Below the pieces are notes generated by a model. It searched no databases. It was not told the origin of the DNA and worked only from the letters and a program-made list of their open reading frames with translations. This document shows, one piece after another, positions 51,806 through 60,792 of a DNA stretch of 64,000 nt. This DNA is from Erythrobacteraceae bacterium Alg239-R51 (GTDB lineage: Bacteria; Pseudomonadota; Alphaproteobacteria; Sphingomonadales; Sphingomonadaceae), in assembly GCA_947331495.1 (NCBI GenBank), contig CAMZOI010000001.1, forward strand, positions 620,001 to 684,000. Direction: 5' to 3'. The translations under genes were made by a program, and so were the position numbers. How positions within the stretch are numbered: the first letter of the stretch is position 1; every line of letters starts with the position of its first letter.

Positions 51806-52891
51806 TCAACCTGTTTGAGCGACCCGCAATTCCATTCCTGCGCCGTCAGAACTCCATTCCGCTGAAGCGTTCATAGATCTCGCGAGAGAATCGATGACGC
51901 GGGTACCCAGGCCGGATTTGGACATCGCTCGATTTGCATCCAGCTGGGTCGCCACCCCGTCGTCTCTGCAAACAATCGACCACTTCTGGTCCCCACCCTT
52001 GATGGTGACCTCGATGGTTCCTTTCCCATCCTTCAACCCATGCTTCGCACTGTTGGATACGAATTCGTTGACGACAAGGAGCAGAGCGTTCGCAAGTTCC
52101 GGTGTCGTTTCAGAATGTTCCACATCGATCGACAGCTTAGTGTCGTCGGGTAGAAAATGTCGCAAGTCGACTTCAACCCGCTGGAACAACGAATGCAGGT
52201 CCACGCGCCCGCCAGCCTCCAATTCGTGAAGTTCGGCGTGAAGCGAAGACAGGGAACGGACGCGCGTGCCTGCATCTTCCAATGCCGATCTCAGCGTTTC
52301 ATCAGATGCCTTCTTGGCCTTCATGGTAAGCAATGCGCCAATCGAAGCGAGAGAATTCTTCACGCGATGATCGACTTCGCGTCGAAGCATCTGTTCTTCC
52401 TGCAATGCGAGACGAAGATTGAGTTCGCTCATGACGTGTTTCGATAGGACTCTCAGGATCTTACGTTGTCGGTCGGTAAGCGTTCGCGGCTTGTGATCGA
52501 GCACGCAGAGGGTCCCCAGCGGGAGACCATTCGACCCTTTCAAGACCGCTCCCGCGTAGAAGCGAAAGCCCGGTTCGGACAGACACAGAGGATTGTCTGC
52601 CATGCGCTCGTCCTGAAGCGTATCGGGTATCTCAACGAAATCGCCTTGAAGGATGACATGGCCGCACAAACTGGTTTCTATCGGTGTGGATCGTACGCCC
52701 AACCCAACTTCAGCTTTGAACCACTGACGTCCTTCATCGATAAAATTGACGACCGAAACGGGCACGTCGCAAATGTCGGAGGCGATCTCGACCAGCTCGT
52801 CGAAATCGCTTTCGCGTTCAGTATCGAGAATACCGTAGCGATTAAGCTCCTCGAGGCGTTTCTTTTCCTGCGGGTGTGGACACGGTTTCAT
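51806..52891 (-). CDS. GAF-domain histidine kinase (HWE/HisKA_2 type), 361 aa
   Basis: Cytosolic sensor kinase. Residues about 25-155 are a GAF domain (DFDELVEIASDICDVPVSVVNFIDEGRQWFKA, LCGHVILQGDFVEIPD, GTLCVLDHKPR). The H box is RREVDHRVKNSLASIGALL with the phospho-acceptor near 173. The N box is ALLLVVNEFVSNSAKHGL and the G box KSGLGTRVIDSLAR. The ATG at 52891 was preferred to the TTG one codon earlier. Such kinases in Sphingomonadales often feed the general stress response; no response regulator is adjacent. Confidence 0.9.
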   Translation of the reverse strand: MKPCPHPQEKKRLEELNRYGILDTERESDFDELVEIASDICDVPVSVVNFIDEGRQWFKAEVGLGVRSTPIETSLCGHVILQGDFVEIPDTLQDERMADNPLCLSEPGFRFYAGAVLKGSNGLPLGTLCVLDHKPRTLTDRQRKILRVLSKHVMSELNLRLALQEEQMLRREVDHRVKNSLASIGALLTMKAKKASDETLRSALEDAGTRVRSLSSLHAELHELEAGGRVDLHSLFQRVEVDLRHFLPDDTKLSIDVEHSETTPELANALLLVVNEFVSNSAKHGLKDGKGTIEVTIKGGDQKWSIVCRDDGVATQLDANRAMSKSGLGTRVIDSLARSMNASAEWSSDGAGMELRVAQTG

Positions 52892-52997
52892 CAATTCCAG
52901 TTAGCAAGAACAAGACATTTGTGAAGGCCGTACCGGATGTCTGAAATCGCGGTCGCCAGCCCCCTTCCGTTCTCGGCTCCGCGAGCCGCCGTCCAGC

Positions 52998-53429
52998 CTA
53001 AGTCTCAAACAGCATCGCATCGTCGGCAAAGGCCTTCATTTCCAGCGCATTACCGCTGGGGTCGCGGAAGAACATCGTCGCCTGTTCGCCGCGCTTGCCC
53101 TTGAAGCGGATCGTCGGTTCGATGACGAACTCCACGCCGGCAGATTTCAACCGCTCGGCCAGCGCCTGCCAGTCTTCCATCGTCAGCACCACGCCGAAAT
53201 GCGGGACCGGCACGCCGTGGCCGTCGACTTGGTTGCGCGCTGCGTCTCGCGTTCGGGCGTCGGCTTCCCCCGGAGCCAGATGGGCCACGATCTGGTGTCC
53301 GTAAAAGTCGAAATCGATCCATTCGTCGGACGACCGCCCCTCACGGCACCCGAGCAGCCTGCCGTAAAACGCGCGGGCTTCGGCCAGATTGTGGACGGGA
53401 AAGGCGAGATGGAAAGGGCGCAGGCTCAT
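52998..53429 (-). CDS. VOC-family (glyoxalase/dioxygenase fold) protein, 143 aa
   Basis: One VOC domain made of two beta-alpha-beta3 units: [23 protein letters not shown], then [44 protein letters not shown] and [17 protein letters not shown]. Metal ligands are probably His in PFHLAF, His in PHFGVV and Glu in LEMKAF. Substrate unknown. Confidence 0.9.
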   Translation of the reverse strand: MSLRPFHLAFPVHNLAEARAFYGRLLGCREGRSSDEWIDFDFYGHQIVAHLAPGEADARTRDAARNQVDGHGVPVPHFGVVLTMEDWQALAERLKSAGVEFVIEPTIRFKGKRGEQATMFFRDPSGNALEMKAFADDAMLFET

Positions 53430-53638
53430 GGCCCCCGACCTATCCGACCACAAACCATTTTCCTACAGCTACCGGCCCGTGCAAGCCTTTTTGCATGACC
53501 GAACCCGTTACCCCCGAGAACGCCCGCGCCATCCTCGACAATTATCTCTCTGGACTGTGTAACAGGCGGTCCACTGTTCAGCGTCGACAGCGTCGGGATG
53601 AACGCCTAGGTGGCGACTCGCAACAATCGGGGCCGCGA

Positions 53639-54298
53639 ATGAAACTGATCATCGGCAACAAGAACTATTCCAGCTGGTCGCTGCGCGGCTGGCTGGCGGC
53701 GAAACAATCGGGAATGTCCTTCGAGGAAATCGTGGTTCCGCTTTATGGCGAGAACTGGGAAGCGACCAAGCAGGGCGGGGAAATCCTGCCGTCCAGCGGC
53801 AAGGTTCCGCTGTTGTGGGATGGCGATGCGGTAGTGTGGGACAGCCTCGCCATCCTCGAATATCTCGCCGACAAGGTCGGGCGCGACCGTTTCTGGCCCA
53901 AGGACGAGGTCGCGCGCGGCATGGCACGATCGATGGTCGCCGAAATGCATTCCTCCTTTCAGGCACTGCGAGCCGAATGCCCCATGAACGTGCGCAAGCG
54001 CTTCGACGGCTTCGAAGCGAGCGAGACTTGCAAGGAGGATATCCTGCGCATCCTGGGGCTGTGGGCGGAAGCACGCAGCCGCTTCGGCAGCGGCGGGCCA
54101 TATCTGTTCGGCACGTTCGGCGCGGCCGATGTGTTCTTTGCCCCGGTAGTGTCACGGTTCATCAGCTATCAGATACCCGTCCCCGGCTTCGCCGCCGCCT
54201 ATATGCAGGCGGTGTGGGAACATGAATGGTTGCAGGGCTGGATCGAGGCATCGGAAAACGAAGAATGGGTTATCGAACAATACGACACGGTTGGCTGA
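53639..54298 (+). CDS. Glutathione S-transferase family protein, 219 aa
   Basis: N-terminal thioredoxin-like domain (MKLIIGNKNYSSWSLRGWLAAK, then SGKVPLLWDGDAVVWDSLAILEYLADKVG, with the cis-Pro VP) and an all-helical C-terminal domain. The ATG at 53639 fits the family; the frame extends upstream to 53495 through a stretch (MTEPVTPENARAILDNYLSGL) that is not GST-like and may be a remnant of another gene. Overlaps the next gene by 34 bp. Confidence 0.9.
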   Translation: MKLIIGNKNYSSWSLRGWLAAKQSGMSFEEIVVPLYGENWEATKQGGEILPSSGKVPLLWDGDAVVWDSLAILEYLADKVGRDRFWPKDEVARGMARSMVAEMHSSFQALRAECPMNVRKRFDGFEASETCKEDILRILGLWAEARSRFGSGGPYLFGTFGAADVFFAPVVSRFISYQIPVPGFAAAYMQAVWEHEWLQGWIEASENEEWVIEQYDTVG

Positions 54299-55161
54299 GC
54301 CTGGCGGCGGCGCTCGCCGGACTGTTGCTGCCGACGCAGGCGCAGGCTTGGGGCTTCTACGCGCATACCGTGACAGCGGATATCGCGTTGGAAAACGTGA
54401 CGCCTCAAACCCGAGCGGAGATCGCCCGGTTGCTGCGTGCCGCGCCTGAACTGGGCGTGCCCGACTGCGACCTTGCCAGCCTGCAGGACGCCTCAGTCTG
54501 GCCCGATTGCCTGCGCGGCGAATACTGGCGCTGGGGACATACCTTTGCCTGGCATTATCGCACCGCACCGGTGTGCGAAGCGTACGATGCGCAGGCGAAC
54601 TGCTCGGGCCAGAACTGTATCCTTGCCCAGATCGAACGCAACCAGGGCTTGCTGGCCGATGAGAGCCTGCCCGACAATGTCCGTCTGCAGGCGCTCGCCT
54701 TCCTCGTTCATTTCATCGGCGATGTGCACATGCCGCTGCATTCGGGCGACCACGAGGATCGCGGCGGCAATGATGTCACGTCGGATTACGGTATCGTTCC
54801 GGGGCTCAACCTGCACTGGATCTGGGACGGCCCGCTGGCCGAGCGCGCGATTACGTCGGCCGAGATGCCGCTGGTGCGTCGCTACTCCTCCGAAGAGCGC
54901 GCCGAACTGGGCGGAGGCACCCCTGCCGACTGGGGCCGTGAGAGCTGGCAGACGAGCCGCGATTTCGTCTATCCCGAAGCCTTCGACCGCCCGCCATGCG
55001 ATGGCGTGGAGCTGCCCGACGAAACCGCGCTGACGCAGGAGGATATCCTTCGGGCGATCCCCGTCTCCCGGCGCCGCGTCACGCAGGCCGGGATAAGGAT
55101 GGCGGAATATCTCGACGCAGCCTTTGTGCCCGGTCCTCTGCCCGAGCCGGAGCGCAATTAG
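54265..55161 (+). CDS. Exported S1/P1-type nuclease, 298 aa
   Basis: Zinc-dependent nuclease for single-stranded nucleic acid. A signal peptide ends AQA about residue 31, so the mature protein begins W-G, whose Trp amino group is a zinc ligand in this family. Further ligands and motifs: FYAHTVTADIA, SVWPDCLRG, HTFAWHYRT, LAFLVHFIGDVHMPLHSGDHEDRGGNDV, LNLHWIWDG. The ATG at 54265 lies inside the GST gene end. Probably extracytoplasmic nutrient scavenging. Convergent with the cupin gene, overlapping by 4 bp. Confidence 0.92.
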   Translation: MGYRTIRHGWLSLAAALAGLLLPTQAQAWGFYAHTVTADIALENVTPQTRAEIARLLRAAPELGVPDCDLASLQDASVWPDCLRGEYWRWGHTFAWHYRTAPVCEAYDAQANCSGQNCILAQIERNQGLLADESLPDNVRLQALAFLVHFIGDVHMPLHSGDHEDRGGNDVTSDYGIVPGLNLHWIWDGPLAERAITSAEMPLVRRYSSEERAELGGGTPADWGRESWQTSRDFVYPEAFDRPPCDGVELPDETALTQEDILRAIPVSRRRVTQAGIRMAEYLDAAFVPGPLPEPERN

Positions 55162-55625
55162 GGCACGCGCTGGGTCGGATAGGGCGAGCCGTCCTTTCTG
55201 AAATAGCCTTCGGGCGTGAAGACCATGTCGATGTCCGGATATTCGCCCCGATCAAGGTCACGGTCGCCGCCGCTGATGGCGAGGAAAACGCAGGGCTTGT
55301 CCGATCGATTGTGCAATCGGTGACCGTTCTTCTCACCCGCAGGCCAGGCAAGAATATCACCGGGGCCGACGGGGACTTCGCCATCGTCCTCGATGAGGGT
55401 CGCCTCTCCCTGCAGGATGACAACCAACTCGTCCTGCCCGTCGTGCCAGTGCCGCTGCGAGGAATAGGCACCGGGGTCGAGAACGACATGGCTTGCGCCC
55501 AGCTTGGTCAAGCCCCCTACCGGCGCGAGCCGGCGATAATTGCGCCCCGCTACGTCCGCGTCATAGGGCGGCGGATAGCCGGTGGCATTGGTCTGGGGGA
55601 TGGCATCGAGATCGAGCTTGGGCAT
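55158..55625 (-). CDS. Cupin-domain protein, 155 aa
   Basis: Single cupin domain with SSQRHWHDGQDELVVILQGEATL (metal histidines and glutamate) and VGPGDILAWPAGEKNGHRLHN (second motif). The N-terminus contains PYDADVAGRNYRRLAPVGGLTKLG. No enzymatic activity can be named; resembles small mannose-6-phosphate-isomerase-like cupins. Confidence 0.85.
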   Translation of the reverse strand: MPKLDLDAIPQTNATGYPPPYDADVAGRNYRRLAPVGGLTKLGASHVVLDPGAYSSQRHWHDGQDELVVILQGEATLIEDDGEVPVGPGDILAWPAGEKNGHRLHNRSDKPCVFLAISGGDRDLDRGEYPDIDMVFTPEGYFRKDGSPYPTQRVP

Positions 55626-55654
55626 TGCGACACTCTCCTGCTAGCGGAGGCAAC

Positions 55655-56791
55655 ATGACCGAAGTTCTCGAACTCGCCAAGCGCCTGATGGCTGCCGAAA
55701 GCGTCACCCCCGCGACCGGCTCCGTATTCGACCGCATGGAAGCCATGCTCGCCCCGCTGGGCTTCGAGGTGACGCGTTTCACCCGCGGCGATGGAGCGGC
55801 AGGCTCGCCCGAGGCGCCGGTCGAGAACCTGTTCGCCATTCGCCATGGACCGGAAGGATCGGGGCATTTCGCATTCGCCGGACACCTCGACGTGGTGCCG
55901 CCGGGTGGCGGCTGGACGAGCGAAGCCTTCGAGCCGGAAGTGCGCGGCGACATGCTCTACGGGCGCGGCGCAGTCGATATGAAGGGCGCGATCGCCTGCA
56001 TGGTCGATGCTGTGAAAGACGTCCCGAAGGATGCGGGCACGATCAGCTTTATCGTCACCGGCGATGAGGAAGGGCCCGCGCTCCACGGCACTCGCGCGCT
56101 GATCGATCACATGCGCGAGCAGGGCCATCGGCCGGATCTGTGCCTCGTCGGCGAACCGACCAGCGTCGATCGGCTCGGCGACATGATGAAGATCGGGCGG
56201 CGAGGCTCGGTCAATATCTGGCTCGAGGTCGAGGGCGTGCAGGGCCATGTCGCGTACCCCCACCTCGCCGACAATCCGATCCCCCGGTTGGTCGCCATTC
56301 TTTCCGATCTGGACGCGCTGGTGCTCGATAGCGGGACCGAATGGTTTCAGGCATCCAATCTGGAAATTACCGAGATCGACGTTCCCAATAATGCGCACAA
56401 TGTGATTCCCGAACGGGCAAAGGCGCGCATCTCGATCCGCTTCAACGATCTGCATACGGGCCAGTCGCTGTCCGAACGGATCGGTGCAATTGCCAAGAAA
56501 CATGGCGGCACCGCGCTGCCGATTGTCAGCGGCGAGCCGTTTCTCACCCCGCCGGGGGAATTCAGCGAGATCATCGCGGCAGCCGTGAAGGCCGAGACCG
56601 GCGTCGATCCGGAACCGTCGACCACCGGCGGCACCTCCGACGCCCGTTTCCTGCGAAGCGTCTGCCCGGTGATCGAATTCGGCCTGGTCAACGCGACCAT
56701 GCACAAGACCGACGAGGCGGTAGCGGTGGAGGACCTGTCCACGCTAAGCCGCATATACACGCGTATCGCCAAGGATGTGCTGGCCCGCTAG
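55655..56791 (+). CDS. dapE: Succinyl-diaminopimelate desuccinylase
   Basis: Zinc enzyme of lysine and diaminopimelate synthesis. FAGHLDVVPPGGGW (zinc His and Asp), YGRGAVDMKGAIA, ITGDEEGPALHGT-type Glu pair (VTGDEEGPALHG), and CLVGEPTSVDRLGDMMKIGRRG are diagnostic. GGAGG stands 7 bases before the ATG at 55655. 378 residues, complete. dapB lies 2.5 kb away on the other strand. Confidence 0.96.
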   Translation: MTEVLELAKRLMAAESVTPATGSVFDRMEAMLAPLGFEVTRFTRGDGAAGSPEAPVENLFAIRHGPEGSGHFAFAGHLDVVPPGGGWTSEAFEPEVRGDMLYGRGAVDMKGAIACMVDAVKDVPKDAGTISFIVTGDEEGPALHGTRALIDHMREQGHRPDLCLVGEPTSVDRLGDMMKIGRRGSVNIWLEVEGVQGHVAYPHLADNPIPRLVAILSDLDALVLDSGTEWFQASNLEITEIDVPNNAHNVIPERAKARISIRFNDLHTGQSLSERIGAIAKKHGGTALPIVSGEPFLTPPGEFSEIIAAAVKAETGVDPEPSTTGGTSDARFLRSVCPVIEFGLVNATMHKTDEAVAVEDLSTLSRIYTRIAKDVLAR

Positions 56792-56821
56792 AAGGCCGCA
56801 TCCAAGAGTGAGGGGACGGAT

Positions 56822-58060
56822 GTGCTGAGGACCTGGTTCGAAATTCCGCTGTGGCAGCGCGTGATCACCGCGCTCATTCTCGGCGTGCTCACCGGCTGGG
56901 CATGGGGTCCGGATGCCGAGAGTATCAAGTGGATCGGCGATTTCTTCATCAAGGCGATCAAGATGCTGGTCGTCCCGCTGATCTTCTTCAGCCTGGTTTC
57001 GGGCGTTGCGGCGATTGGCGACTTGCGCAAACTGGGCGCGGTCGGGGGCAGGGCGCTCTTGTTGTTCGTCGTCACCGGCCAGATCGCGGTATGGCTGGGG
57101 CTGGGCCTCGGAACGTTCGTAGCGCCCGGTTCTGGCGTCGACACCTCAGCTATCGACATGGGTGAGACACCTGAACCCAATCCGACCACGGCGGTCGACA
57201 TGATCCTCTCGATCGTGCCCGAAAGCCCGGTGCAGGTGATGGCCGATGTCGCGGTGCTGCCGCTAATCGTCTTTTCGCTGCTGATCGGCATCGGCATCTT
57301 GATGGCCAAGGAAGACGGCCTGCCGGTGCAAAAGGTCTTCGATAGCGGCGCGGTGATCATGCAGAAGGTCACCATGATCGTGATGGAGCTCACACCCTTC
57401 GGCGTTTTCGCGCTGATGGCCTGGGTGGCGGGAACGCTGGGGCTCGATGCGCTGCTCGCGCTCGGCAAGCTGGTCGCGCTCAATTATGCAGGCTGCCTCA
57501 TCATCATCTTCGTGATGTACTCGGCGATGATCAAGTTCCTCGCCAAGCTACCCGTGCGCGATTTCTTCCGCGGGATCATCGATGCGATGGCGGTCAGCTA
57601 TTCGACCGCCAGCTCCAACGCGACGCTCCCCGTGACGTTGCGCTGCACGCAGCGCAATCTCGGCGTCAGCCCCTCGGTGTCGAGCTTCGTCGTCGCTCTG
57701 GGCGCGACGATCAACATGAACGGCACGGCGATGTATCTCGGCCTCGCCACCCTGTTCGGCGCGCAGATCTTCGGCGTAGACCTGTCGATGGCAGATTATT
57801 TCCTCATCTCGATCCTCGCGACGCTGGGAGCGGTTGGCGCGGCGGGCATACCGGGCGCGGGCCTGATCATGATGGCGCTGGTCTTCGGCGCGGTCGGCGT
57901 GCCGCTGGAAACGATCGCCTTCGTCGCCGGGGTGGACCGGATCATGGACATGATGCGCACCACCACGAATGTCAGTGGCGATGCTGCGGTGGCGACGACG
58001 GTGGCGGTGATGACGGGCGAGATCGACCGGCGCGAGATGGTCTCGGCAGATGATGTCTAA
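56822..58060 (+). CDS. Dicarboxylate/amino acid:cation symporter, 412 aa
   Basis: Membrane transporter of the DAACS family (GltP/DctA/GLT-1). Eight membrane helices and two re-entrant loops are suggested. Conserved motifs are SYSTASSNATLPVTL (serine-rich hairpin 1), GATINMNGTAMYLG (helix 7 cation site) and AGIPGAGLIMMALVFGAVGVP (hairpin 2), and GVDRIMDMMRTTTNVSGD gives the substrate-contacting Asp and Asn in helix 8. The GTG start has GAGGGG ahead. Substrate, glutamate or C4-dicarboxylate, not determined. Confidence 0.93.
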   Translation: MLRTWFEIPLWQRVITALILGVLTGWAWGPDAESIKWIGDFFIKAIKMLVVPLIFFSLVSGVAAIGDLRKLGAVGGRALLLFVVTGQIAVWLGLGLGTFVAPGSGVDTSAIDMGETPEPNPTTAVDMILSIVPESPVQVMADVAVLPLIVFSLLIGIGILMAKEDGLPVQKVFDSGAVIMQKVTMIVMELTPFGVFALMAWVAGTLGLDALLALGKLVALNYAGCLIIIFVMYSAMIKFLAKLPVRDFFRGIIDAMAVSYSTASSNATLPVTLRCTQRNLGVSPSVSSFVVALGATINMNGTAMYLGLATLFGAQIFGVDLSMADYFLISILATLGAVGAAGIPGAGLIMMALVFGAVGVPLETIAFVAGVDRIMDMMRTTTNVSGDAAVATTVAVMTGEIDRREMVSADDV

Positions 58061-58337
58061 GGCGCCGGACGAATGGACCGACCGGATAGTGCGCTCGTTC
58101 GTGCGGTATGAGCGTTTCTTCGGAATACTTGGTATTATCTGGTTGGCAATGAGTTCGGCGGCCTATGCGCGTTTCTTGTCACTGCCGAAAATTCCGTATC
58201 TGACCGACGAACTTGCGCTTTACTTGTCGGCCGCGTACAATGCCGGGTGGTGGGGCTTCCTTCGCCCGGCGATCGAACGGCGGAAATCCAAGCTCTTCGC
58301 CAATCCACCGGACCATACGGAACGGCATCGCCCCTAG
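58050..58337 (+). CDS. Small hypothetical membrane protein, 95 aa
   Basis: Not recognised. Overlaps the symporter gene by 11 bp, so it is co-translated. One clear hydrophobic segment (FFGILGIIWLAMSSAAYARF), maybe a second (LALYLSAAYNAGWWGFL). The last 4 bp overlap the convergent nth gene. Confidence 0.65.
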   Translation: MMSKAPDEWTDRIVRSFVRYERFFGILGIIWLAMSSAAYARFLSLPKIPYLTDELALYLSAAYNAGWWGFLRPAIERRKSKLFANPPDHTERHRP

Positions 58338-58984
58338 CGCCCTTTCTTCTTCTCCAGCACCTTCTTCCTGAAGCTGCACAAATCCACCACCGGGCACCGC
58401 CAGCATTCCGGCGTCCTCGCCTTGCAGACATAGCGGCCGTGCAGGATCAGCCAGTGGTGCGCGCCTAGGCGAAACGGCTGCGGCACCCTCATTTCCAGCT
58501 TGGCCTCGACCTGCTCGGGCGTCTTGCCTTTGGCGAGGCCGGTGCGGTTGCCGACGCGCAGGATATGGGTGTCGACCGCGAAGGTCTCTTGCCCGAACCA
58601 GCAATTGAGTACGACATTGGCCGTCTTGCGCCCCACGCCCGGCAGGCGGACGAGGTCTTCGCGCGTGTCGGGCACTTCGCCGCCATATTCGTCGACCAGC
58701 AATTGTGAGAGCGCGATGACGTTCTTCGCCTTGGAGTTGAACAGGCCGATGGTCTTGATGTGCTCCTTCAAGCCGTCCTCGCCCAGTTCGAGCATCGCTT
58801 GCGGCGTCTCGATCTTGGCGAAAAGCGCGCGCGTGGCCTTGTTTACGCCCACATCGGTCGCCTGCGCCGACAGCGCCACGGCCACCACCAGCTGGTAGGC
58901 ATTGCCGTAATCCAGCTCGGTCTCAGGCGAAGGGTTGTCCTCCGCGAGACGACGGAAAAACTCGAAAATCTGATCCTTCGTCAT
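58334..58984 (-). CDS. nth: Endonuclease III
   Basis: Base-excision glycosylase/AP lyase for oxidised pyrimidines. VALSAQATDVGVNKA, helix-hairpin-helix LPGVGRKTANVVLN with the catalytic lysine, VDTHILRVGNRTGLA with the catalytic aspartate, and a [4Fe-4S] cysteine loop CKARTPECWRCPVVDLC (C-X6-C-X2-C-X5-C). ATG 58984 overlaps the preceding gene by 4 bp. 216 residues. Confidence 0.97.
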   Translation of the reverse strand: MTKDQIFEFFRRLAEDNPSPETELDYGNAYQLVVAVALSAQATDVGVNKATRALFAKIETPQAMLELGEDGLKEHIKTIGLFNSKAKNVIALSQLLVDEYGGEVPDTREDLVRLPGVGRKTANVVLNCWFGQETFAVDTHILRVGNRTGLAKGKTPEQVEAKLEMRVPQPFRLGAHHWLILHGRYVCKARTPECWRCPVVDLCSFRKKVLEKKKGR

Positions 58985-59331
58985 TTCTTCGTGGCGGTCC
59001 GCATGAAGGGGAAGGCGGCGACGAACCACAAGACCGACCAGACAGTCATCGTGGCGCCATGGATAGTCTGAAGCGACGTGTCATAGGCGAACGGCAGGAG
59101 CAGGGTGAACAGAACGGCTATCATCGTCACGGCGCCAGCAAGCCCCGCCTGCCAGGGGGGCGGGGTCTTCACCAGCGCGGAATAGCCCGCCGGAAGTCCA
59201 AGGATCGCCGCCACACTCACGCGCATCGGCCATGGATACGCATCCGGTCCGCCCGGTTCCACCATGACAAAGCCGATCGCGGACAGCAGAAGCGCAAGCG
59301 CCATACCGGCACCGATGGCAAATTTCCTCAA
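58981..59331 (-). CDS. Hypothetical membrane protein between dapB and nth, 116 aa
   Basis: Not recognised. Four hydrophobic segments: MALALLLSAIGFVMV, VAAILGLPAGYSALV, LAGAVTMIAVLFTLLLPFAY and MTVWSVLWFVAAFPF. A TTG at 59331 overlaps the dapB stop (TTGA), matching the 4-bp coupling seen with nth; a longer frame to 59385 lies inside dapB. Likely an inner-membrane protein with a local operon role unknown. Confidence 0.75.
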   Translation of the reverse strand: MRKFAIGAGMALALLLSAIGFVMVEPGGPDAYPWPMRVSVAAILGLPAGYSALVKTPPPWQAGLAGAVTMIAVLFTLLLPFAYDTSLQTIHGATMTVWSVLWFVAAFPFMRTATKK

Positions 59332-60056
59332 AGGTTCAGTACCTGATTCATCGAATAGCGCCCGGCATCCTTGCCGATCACCCACTCCGCTGCGCGTAAT
59401 GCGCCGCGCGCGAAGATGCTGCGGCTCTCGGCGCTGTGGGCAAGGGTGATGCGCTCTTCCTCGCCCGCCAGGATCACGCTGTGTTCGCCCGCCACCGTGC
59501 CGCCGCGCAAGGACGCGAACCCGATCACGCCGTGCTCCCGCGCGCCGGTCTGGCCGTCGCGTCCGCGCTCCGAATGGTCACCAAGCTCGATCCCGCGCGC
59601 TTGCGCCGCGGCTGCCCCCAGCAGCAGCGCGGTGCCGCTGGGGGCATCGACCTTGCGGCGATGGTGCATCTCGAGCACCTCGATATCCCAGTCCGGCCCG
59701 AGCCGCTCCGCCGCCTGCCGAACGAGATGCGCCAGCAGCGTGACGCCCAGCGACGTATTGCCCGTCTGCAGCACGGCAACCGCGCGCGCGGCCTTGTCTA
59801 TCGCCTGGTGATGCCTGTCTTCCAGGCCGGTGGTCCCGATCACCAGCGGCACGCCCGCGCCGATGGAAGCATGCAGGTTCGCCTCCAGCGCCGCCGGGGC
59901 GGAGAAATCGATGAGCACGTCGCTGACATCGGCCAGCGCCGCGGGATCACCGCCCTTGTCGATCCCGCCCGACAGTTCGTGGTCGGTCGTCTCGACCATC
60001 TGGATGAGCGCATGTCCCATCGTGCCTTCGCAGCCGATAATTCCTATCCGTGCCAT
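59328..60056 (-). CDS. dapB: 4-hydroxy-tetrahydrodipicolinate reductase
   Basis: NAD(P)H-dependent step of lysine/diaminopimelate synthesis. IGIIGCEGTMGHAL is the nucleotide-binding loop, IDFSAPAALEANL follows, IGTTGLEDRH, then EVLEMHHRRKVDAPSGTALLLG with the catalytic His and Lys. ATG 60056 gives 242 residues; the frame extends upstream without resemblance. First gene of dapB-membrane protein-nth. Confidence 0.96.
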   Translation of the reverse strand: MARIGIIGCEGTMGHALIQMVETTDHELSGGIDKGGDPAALADVSDVLIDFSAPAALEANLHASIGAGVPLVIGTTGLEDRHHQAIDKAARAVAVLQTGNTSLGVTLLAHLVRQAAERLGPDWDIEVLEMHHRRKVDAPSGTALLLGAAAAQARGIELGDHSERGRDGQTGAREHGVIGFASLRGGTVAGEHSVILAGEEERITLAHSAESRSIFARGALRAAEWVIGKDAGRYSMNQVLNL

Positions 60057-60090
60057 TGCCACTCCGTCTTCGACATGGTTGATGACCATC

Positions 60091-60792
60091 ATGACAGGTT
60101 CGCGCAATATCGTCATCCTTACAGGCGCCGGCGTTTCCGCTGAAAGCGGCATCGATACGTTCCGCGACGCCGGAGGGCTGTGGGAAAAGCACCGGGTGGA
60201 GGATGTGGCGACGCCCGAGGCGTTCGCGCGCGATCCGGAACTGGTGCTGCGCTTCTACGACATGCGGCGCAAGGCGATCCAGACGAAACAGCCCAATGCG
60301 GCGCATGAGGCACTGGCGAGGCTCGACCGCGAATGGGACGGCGACCTCCTGATCGTGACGCAGAATGTCGACGATCTGCACGAACGCGCCGGGGCCAGGA
60401 ACGTGTTGCACATGCACGGCACGCATCTCAACGCCTGGTGTACCGCCTGCGACGTGCGGTCACGCTGGACGGGCACACTGATCGAGCGCCCGCCATGCCC
60501 CGATTGCGGCGAACCGGCGCTGCGGCCCGATGTCGTATGGTTCGGGGAAATGCCTTACGAGATGGAGCGTATCTACACCGCCCTGCGCTCGGCCGACCTG
60601 TTCGTGAGCATTGGCACATCGGGCGCAGTCTACCCCGCCGCGGGGTTCGTGCGCGATGCGCGCAATCTCGGCGTGGAAACGCTCGAACTCAATCTTGAAC
60701 CCAGCCAGGGGTCGCACTGGTTCGACGAGGCGCGCCACGGCCCGGCATCGCAGATCGTACCATCTTGGGTGGACGAACTGCTAGGCGGCTGA
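60091..60792 (+). CDS. cobB: NAD-dependent protein deacylase, sirtuin family
   Basis: Removes acyl groups from lysines using NAD+. IVILTGAGVSAESGIDTFRD, then TQNVDDLHERAGARNVLHMHGTH (catalytic His), zinc cysteines in CTACD and CPDCG, and VWFGEMPYEME. The FYDMRRKA stretch supplies the Tyr and Arg that favour succinyl/malonyl lysine in class III sirtuins. ATG 60091 or 60082. Convergent with the MoeB-like gene, overlapping by 12 bp. Confidence 0.94.
   Translation: MTGSRNIVILTGAGVSAESGIDTFRDAGGLWEKHRVEDVATPEAFARDPELVLRFYDMRRKAIQTKQPNAAHEALARLDREWDGDLLIVTQNVDDLHERAGARNVLHMHGTHLNAWCTACDVRSRWTGTLIERPPCPDCGEPALRPDVVWFGEMPYEMERIYTALRSADLFVSIGTSGAVYPAAGFVRDARNLGVETLELNLEPSQGSHWFDEARHGPASQIVPSWVDELLGG

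Noticed and set aside
55550-56704. 384-codon open frame antisense to dapE
   Set aside because: dapE motifs on the plus strand explain the region.
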